Origin: CAVOGJ01 sp963695405
Lineage (GTDB): Bacteria; Planctomycetota; Planctomycetia; Pirellulales; Pirellulaceae
Length of the DNA: 64,000 nucleotides
Direction of reading: 5' to 3'
Assembly: GCA_963695405.1 (NCBI GenBank)
Contig: CAVOGJ010000001.1
Span: forward strand, 293,479-357,478
How positions within the stretch are numbered: position 1 is the first letter of the stretch; every line of letters starts with the position of its first letter. Below, in pieces: positions 61,931 to 64,000 of this stretch. A program made the position numbers and the translations under genes. Under the pieces are notes generated by a model. That model made no database searches. It saw only the letters and a list, made by a program, of their open reading frames with translations, and had not been told where the DNA came from.

Positions 61931-62281
61931 TCAGCCAGCGAATCGTTTTCGCCGTGTGGAGGAAGCTGCAAGGGACACTCCCGAGAGCAACATCGACAAC
62001 TCGGTCGCGTCGATTTGCATCTTGTTGGAATCGTCCTTGGGCTTGAGCACTTCAAACGTTCCGGCTTCGAGCAATCGGTAATACAACCAGAATCCGCCGT
62101 CAGCGAAATGCAATAACTTCATGCGATCACGTCGCCGGTTGATGAAAATGAATAGGCTACCGTCAGTGGGGTCGGATTCAAATCGTTCGCGAATGATGGC
62201 CGACAGACCTTGGAATCCCTTCCGCATGTCGGTCACGTCCGTATGCACGAAAATCCTGGCCGTTGCTGAGAAGCTCAACAT
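61931..62281 (-). CDS. tnpB: IS66 accessory protein TnpB
   Basis: From ATG 62281 the protein reads MLSFSATARIFVHTDVTDMRKGFQGLSAII...GSLFIFINRRRDRMKLLHFADGGFWLYYRLLEAGTF, the well-conserved TnpB pattern (IS66 Orf2). The start overlaps the tnpA stop by 7 bases. 116 residues; needed for IS66 transposition, function unknown. Confidence 0.92.
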   Translation of the reverse strand: MLSFSATARIFVHTDVTDMRKGFQGLSAIIRERFESDPTDGSLFIFINRRRDRMKLLHFADGGFWLYYRLLEAGTFEVLKPKDDSNKMQIDATELSMLLSGVSLAASSTRRKRFAG

Positions 62282-62685
62282 GATTTGACTTGCCGTTGGC
62301 CGCCAGTTGCCAGAATGGCGTGGTGCAGCAGTCGATCGACAACTAATTGTGCTATCTCCGGCTGGTCGCCCAGGGTAATCGTGATGCCCCCGGGAAGCTG
62401 GGCCTGGGCTGACGTTGGTATCGGCCTGACCACAAGTTCGGTGAAACCCTGATTGGATTGAGTTGGGACGGCCGTTGATTTTTGAGACTGTCGATTTAAT
62501 CGGCGTCGACGCCGTTGGTTGGGCGAATCGACTCGCGGCGACAATCGCCGCTTCCACTGATAGAACGAAGGCAGCGATACTTGTTCGAGTCGGCAGAAAT
62601 CCGTAGCGGTCAAATGGGATTTCTCGAATCGATTAAGTCGATCGAGCCACAGGGAAATTCGTTCGGACTTGGGCATGCGGTGCAT
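62275..62685 (-). CDS. tnpA: IS66 accessory protein TnpA
   Basis: The ATG at 62685 follows AAAGGAGATCCG. The 136 residues have a helix-turn-helix-like start (WLDRLNRFEKSHLTATDFCRLEQVSLPSFYQWKRRL) and end with the GGITITLGDQPEIAQLVVDRLL segment typical of IS66 TnpA. A basic, Gln/Arg-rich linker joins the two. Confidence 0.85.
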   Translation of the reverse strand: MHRMPKSERISLWLDRLNRFEKSHLTATDFCRLEQVSLPSFYQWKRRLSPRVDSPNQRRRRRLNRQSQKSTAVPTQSNQGFTELVVRPIPTSAQAQLPGGITITLGDQPEIAQLVVDRLLHHAILATGGQRQVKSC

Positions 62686-62761
62686 CGGATCTCCTTTGGA
62701 ATCTTCCAGGAAATCCGCAAGTCTAAGCTCCGCGCCAATAATGGCAGTGGGGAACGCTTAC

Positions 62762-63086
62762 GGAAGCTACGCAAAGCCATCCGCGTCGTGAATGAGACAC
62801 TCGCCGAACTACGCGTAGGACAACATCCAAGAAGACTTTTATTGGACGCATCCGCGCTGGCTTCGATTTCCTCGGATACGAGTTCGACGGGCAAGGTCTG
62901 GTCGGTATTGCGAAGCCAACACGACTGAGATTCGCCCGACGTGTACTCCAGCTTTATGAGCAAGATGCTTCGTTAAGTCGCATCGGTGATTACATTCGGC
63001 GATGGATGAGTTGGGTGGGGGTGGATTGGGCAACATCGTTTCTTCAATTACCGGTGTCGGTGTCTTTTCCATCCAAATCCAATTAG
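62762..63086 (+). pseudogene. C-terminal fragment of a group II intron-like reverse transcriptase
   Basis: Directly at the IS66 end, the plus strand reads RKLRKAIRVVNETLAELRVGQHP. After a one-base loss near 62829 it continues KKTFIGRIRAGFDFLGYEF, DGQGLVGIAKPTRLRFARRV, LYEQDASLSRIGDYIRRWMSW, ending at a TAG at 63084. KTFIGRI...GFDFLGY and the Y-I-R-R-W end are characteristic of group II-type reverse transcriptases (thumb region). The catalytic palm, which would lie upstream, is replaced by the IS66 element and is not found left of it, so most of the gene is deleted. Confidence 0.7.
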
Positions 63087-63327
63087 TCCTAATCCCGGCG
63101 AGAGACATTGCACTAGCTTCGGGGATGGTGCCGGATTCTTACTCACCGCGCGTCGACAAAATATTGTCCTACCATCGTCGGGTGTCGCTCCCGTGGAATA
63201 CGCTACACTCGCGGAAACATTAGTCTATCACGTGTCGATGTAATGGGATGATCCGGACGCGGCATCCGCGGAAATTGCTCGAACTTCATTAGGTATGCTG
63301 CCCTCGTGGAGATAAGAACCCCAATGG

Positions 63328-63656
63328 CTACCGAGGCTCCTCCGTCCGGAGTGGACGACTAACTGGCCAGTTCGGTGTAGGTAGCCCCATATGATTTAAA
63401 AGGGTTTTTACTTCATCTCGGTGGCGTGTCGCCACCCTTCGTAGGTTTCATCCACGTCGAACTTAGTGATCATGTCGTTGTACGAGATTCCGGCGGACAC
63501 CGTCCAATCGAGCCACTCAAGACCGGTATCGGTATCAATGGTGAGTGAACCGGTTCCAAAACCTGCCGCGTCTCCAATTTGGATGGATGCCTGCGCCGAG
63601 GAGCAACTGAGAATCGCGGCCATCGCAAGTAACACGGCTCGATTGGGCGATGCCAT
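63328..63656 (-). pseudogene. Broken secreted protein, N-terminal part of a PEP-CTERM-associated family
   Basis: From ATG 63656 the protein has a signal peptide (MASPNRAVLLAMAAILSCSSAQA), then GTGSLTIDTDTGLEWLDWTV...YEGWRHATEMK and a stop at 63408. One base restored near 63408-63413 would continue EVKTLLNHMGLPTPNWPVS to a TAG at 63328. D-x-x-TGLEWLD and GWR-A-T-E-EV are typical of secreted PEP-CTERM-type proteins of about 200 residues, so this copy lacks its C-terminal half even after repair. Confidence 0.55.
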
Positions 63657-64000
63657 AATGTCGTCCTTAGTTAGTTCTGTTCGCTGGGTAACTTGGGGTG
63701 GACATCCGCTGGGAAAAAGTCAATGACCGATGGCTGTGACGGGCTTGGGCAACAACAATCCACTACTACCGCCCTGTGCGACAGAATCACAGAAAAAGAG
63801 TTGGCTTTCGTACGTCTGGATGATGCTCTCACTGAATGAACCGCCCTGTCGCCCCTATATCATCCGGGTCTTATGTTAGCAACCGATTGGAGTGACAAGT
63901 ACGTCAAAAAGACTAAATCGAACCGGTTTGCTCTTGAAGGGACGGTTCTTGATGGAACGCAACCGCCAGGGGTCGCCGAGCAAGCAGCCGCGATTCCGGT
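63657..64000. other. Window end; possible gene start
   Basis: A plus-strand frame from ATG 63873 (MLATDWSDKYVKKTKSNRFAL...) is open to the window edge, 42 codons. No domain is recognised and there is no clear ribosome site, so it may be chance. The region 63087-63327 likewise shows nothing. Confidence 0.2.

Larger units (their letters stand above)
59992..62761 (-). mobile_element. IS66-family insertion sequence
   Basis: The three genes tnpA-tnpB-tnpC lie in the normal IS66 order on the minus strand. Both ends begin GTAAGCGT: plus strand at 59992 (GTAAGCGTCTCTGAGCACCA) and minus strand from 62761 (GTAAGCGTTCCCCACTGCCA), imperfect terminal inverted repeats that share CCATT near base 22. Length 2770 bp. 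The flanking eight bases (CTTGTTTT left, GGAAGCTA right) do not match, so there is no target duplication, suggesting a deletion or rearrangement after insertion. tnpC is frameshifted, so the copy is probably inactive unless that is a sequence error. Confidence 0.85.

Overview
The window looks like chromosomal DNA of a planctomycete, most likely of the Pirellula/Rhodopirellula type. I infer this from the gene content, not from a search. The pointers are DUF1559 pseudopilin-like proteins with the H-x9-DG motif, a DUF1571 protein, giant secreted proteins that begin with an LE-x-R-type N-terminal motif and carry dockerin-like EF-hand repeats, a PEP-CTERM protein, PQQ-type propellers, and a Ser/Thr kinase. 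Genes are moderately GC-rich and mostly in short, poorly clustered units with many strand switches.

Layout: (1) 1-12 kb: end of a MurQ-like etherase coupled to a GlcNAc-kinase-like protein, a PQQ propeller, a DUF2809 membrane protein, a sugar-ABC ATPase, a hybrid histidine kinase with two PAS and two receiver domains, an App1-type phosphatase (frameshifted), a metallophosphoesterase, and a coupled ATP-grasp-like/aspartoacylase-like pair. (2) 12-22 kb: citramalate synthase and valyl-tRNA synthetase (both frameshifted), a truncated YCF48-like protein, a bifunctional nuclease domain protein, a PiT phosphate transporter and RecQ. (3) 22-36 kb: lipoproteins and secreted proteins of unknown role, an AbiGi-like protein, a Wzz-like polysaccharide co-polymerase (frameshifted), a ThiF-type E1 enzyme, a Ser/Thr kinase, a small zinc ribbon protein overlapping a MaoC dehydratase, DUF1571, an ECF sigma factor and an inositol-phosphatase-like protein. 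(4) 36-49 kb: a giant sugar-dehydrogenase/dockerin protein, a PEP-CTERM protein built from the same modules, DUF1559, TruB and an FtsK with an extreme acidic tail. (5) 49-59 kb: an alpha/beta hydrolase, a 148-bp tandem repeat, a giant cadherin/beta-helix surface protein, an Aas-like acyltransferase/acyl-ACP synthetase, small membrane proteins, a STAS protein and tRNA-Asn. (6) 59-64 kb: a decayed mobile-element zone with a RAYT transposase remnant, a complete-length IS66 element with recognisable ends, a reverse-transcriptase fragment cut by the IS66 end, and a broken secreted protein.

A striking property of the whole window is at least eleven single-base frame breaks, most of them one extra base in a G/C run. 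Several hit genes expected to be essential (valS, cimA), so many are probably sequence errors in a draft assembly. Those in the 59-64 kb zone sit among true decay (an in-frame stop, missing gene halves). No CRISPR array, prophage or complete defence system was recognised.
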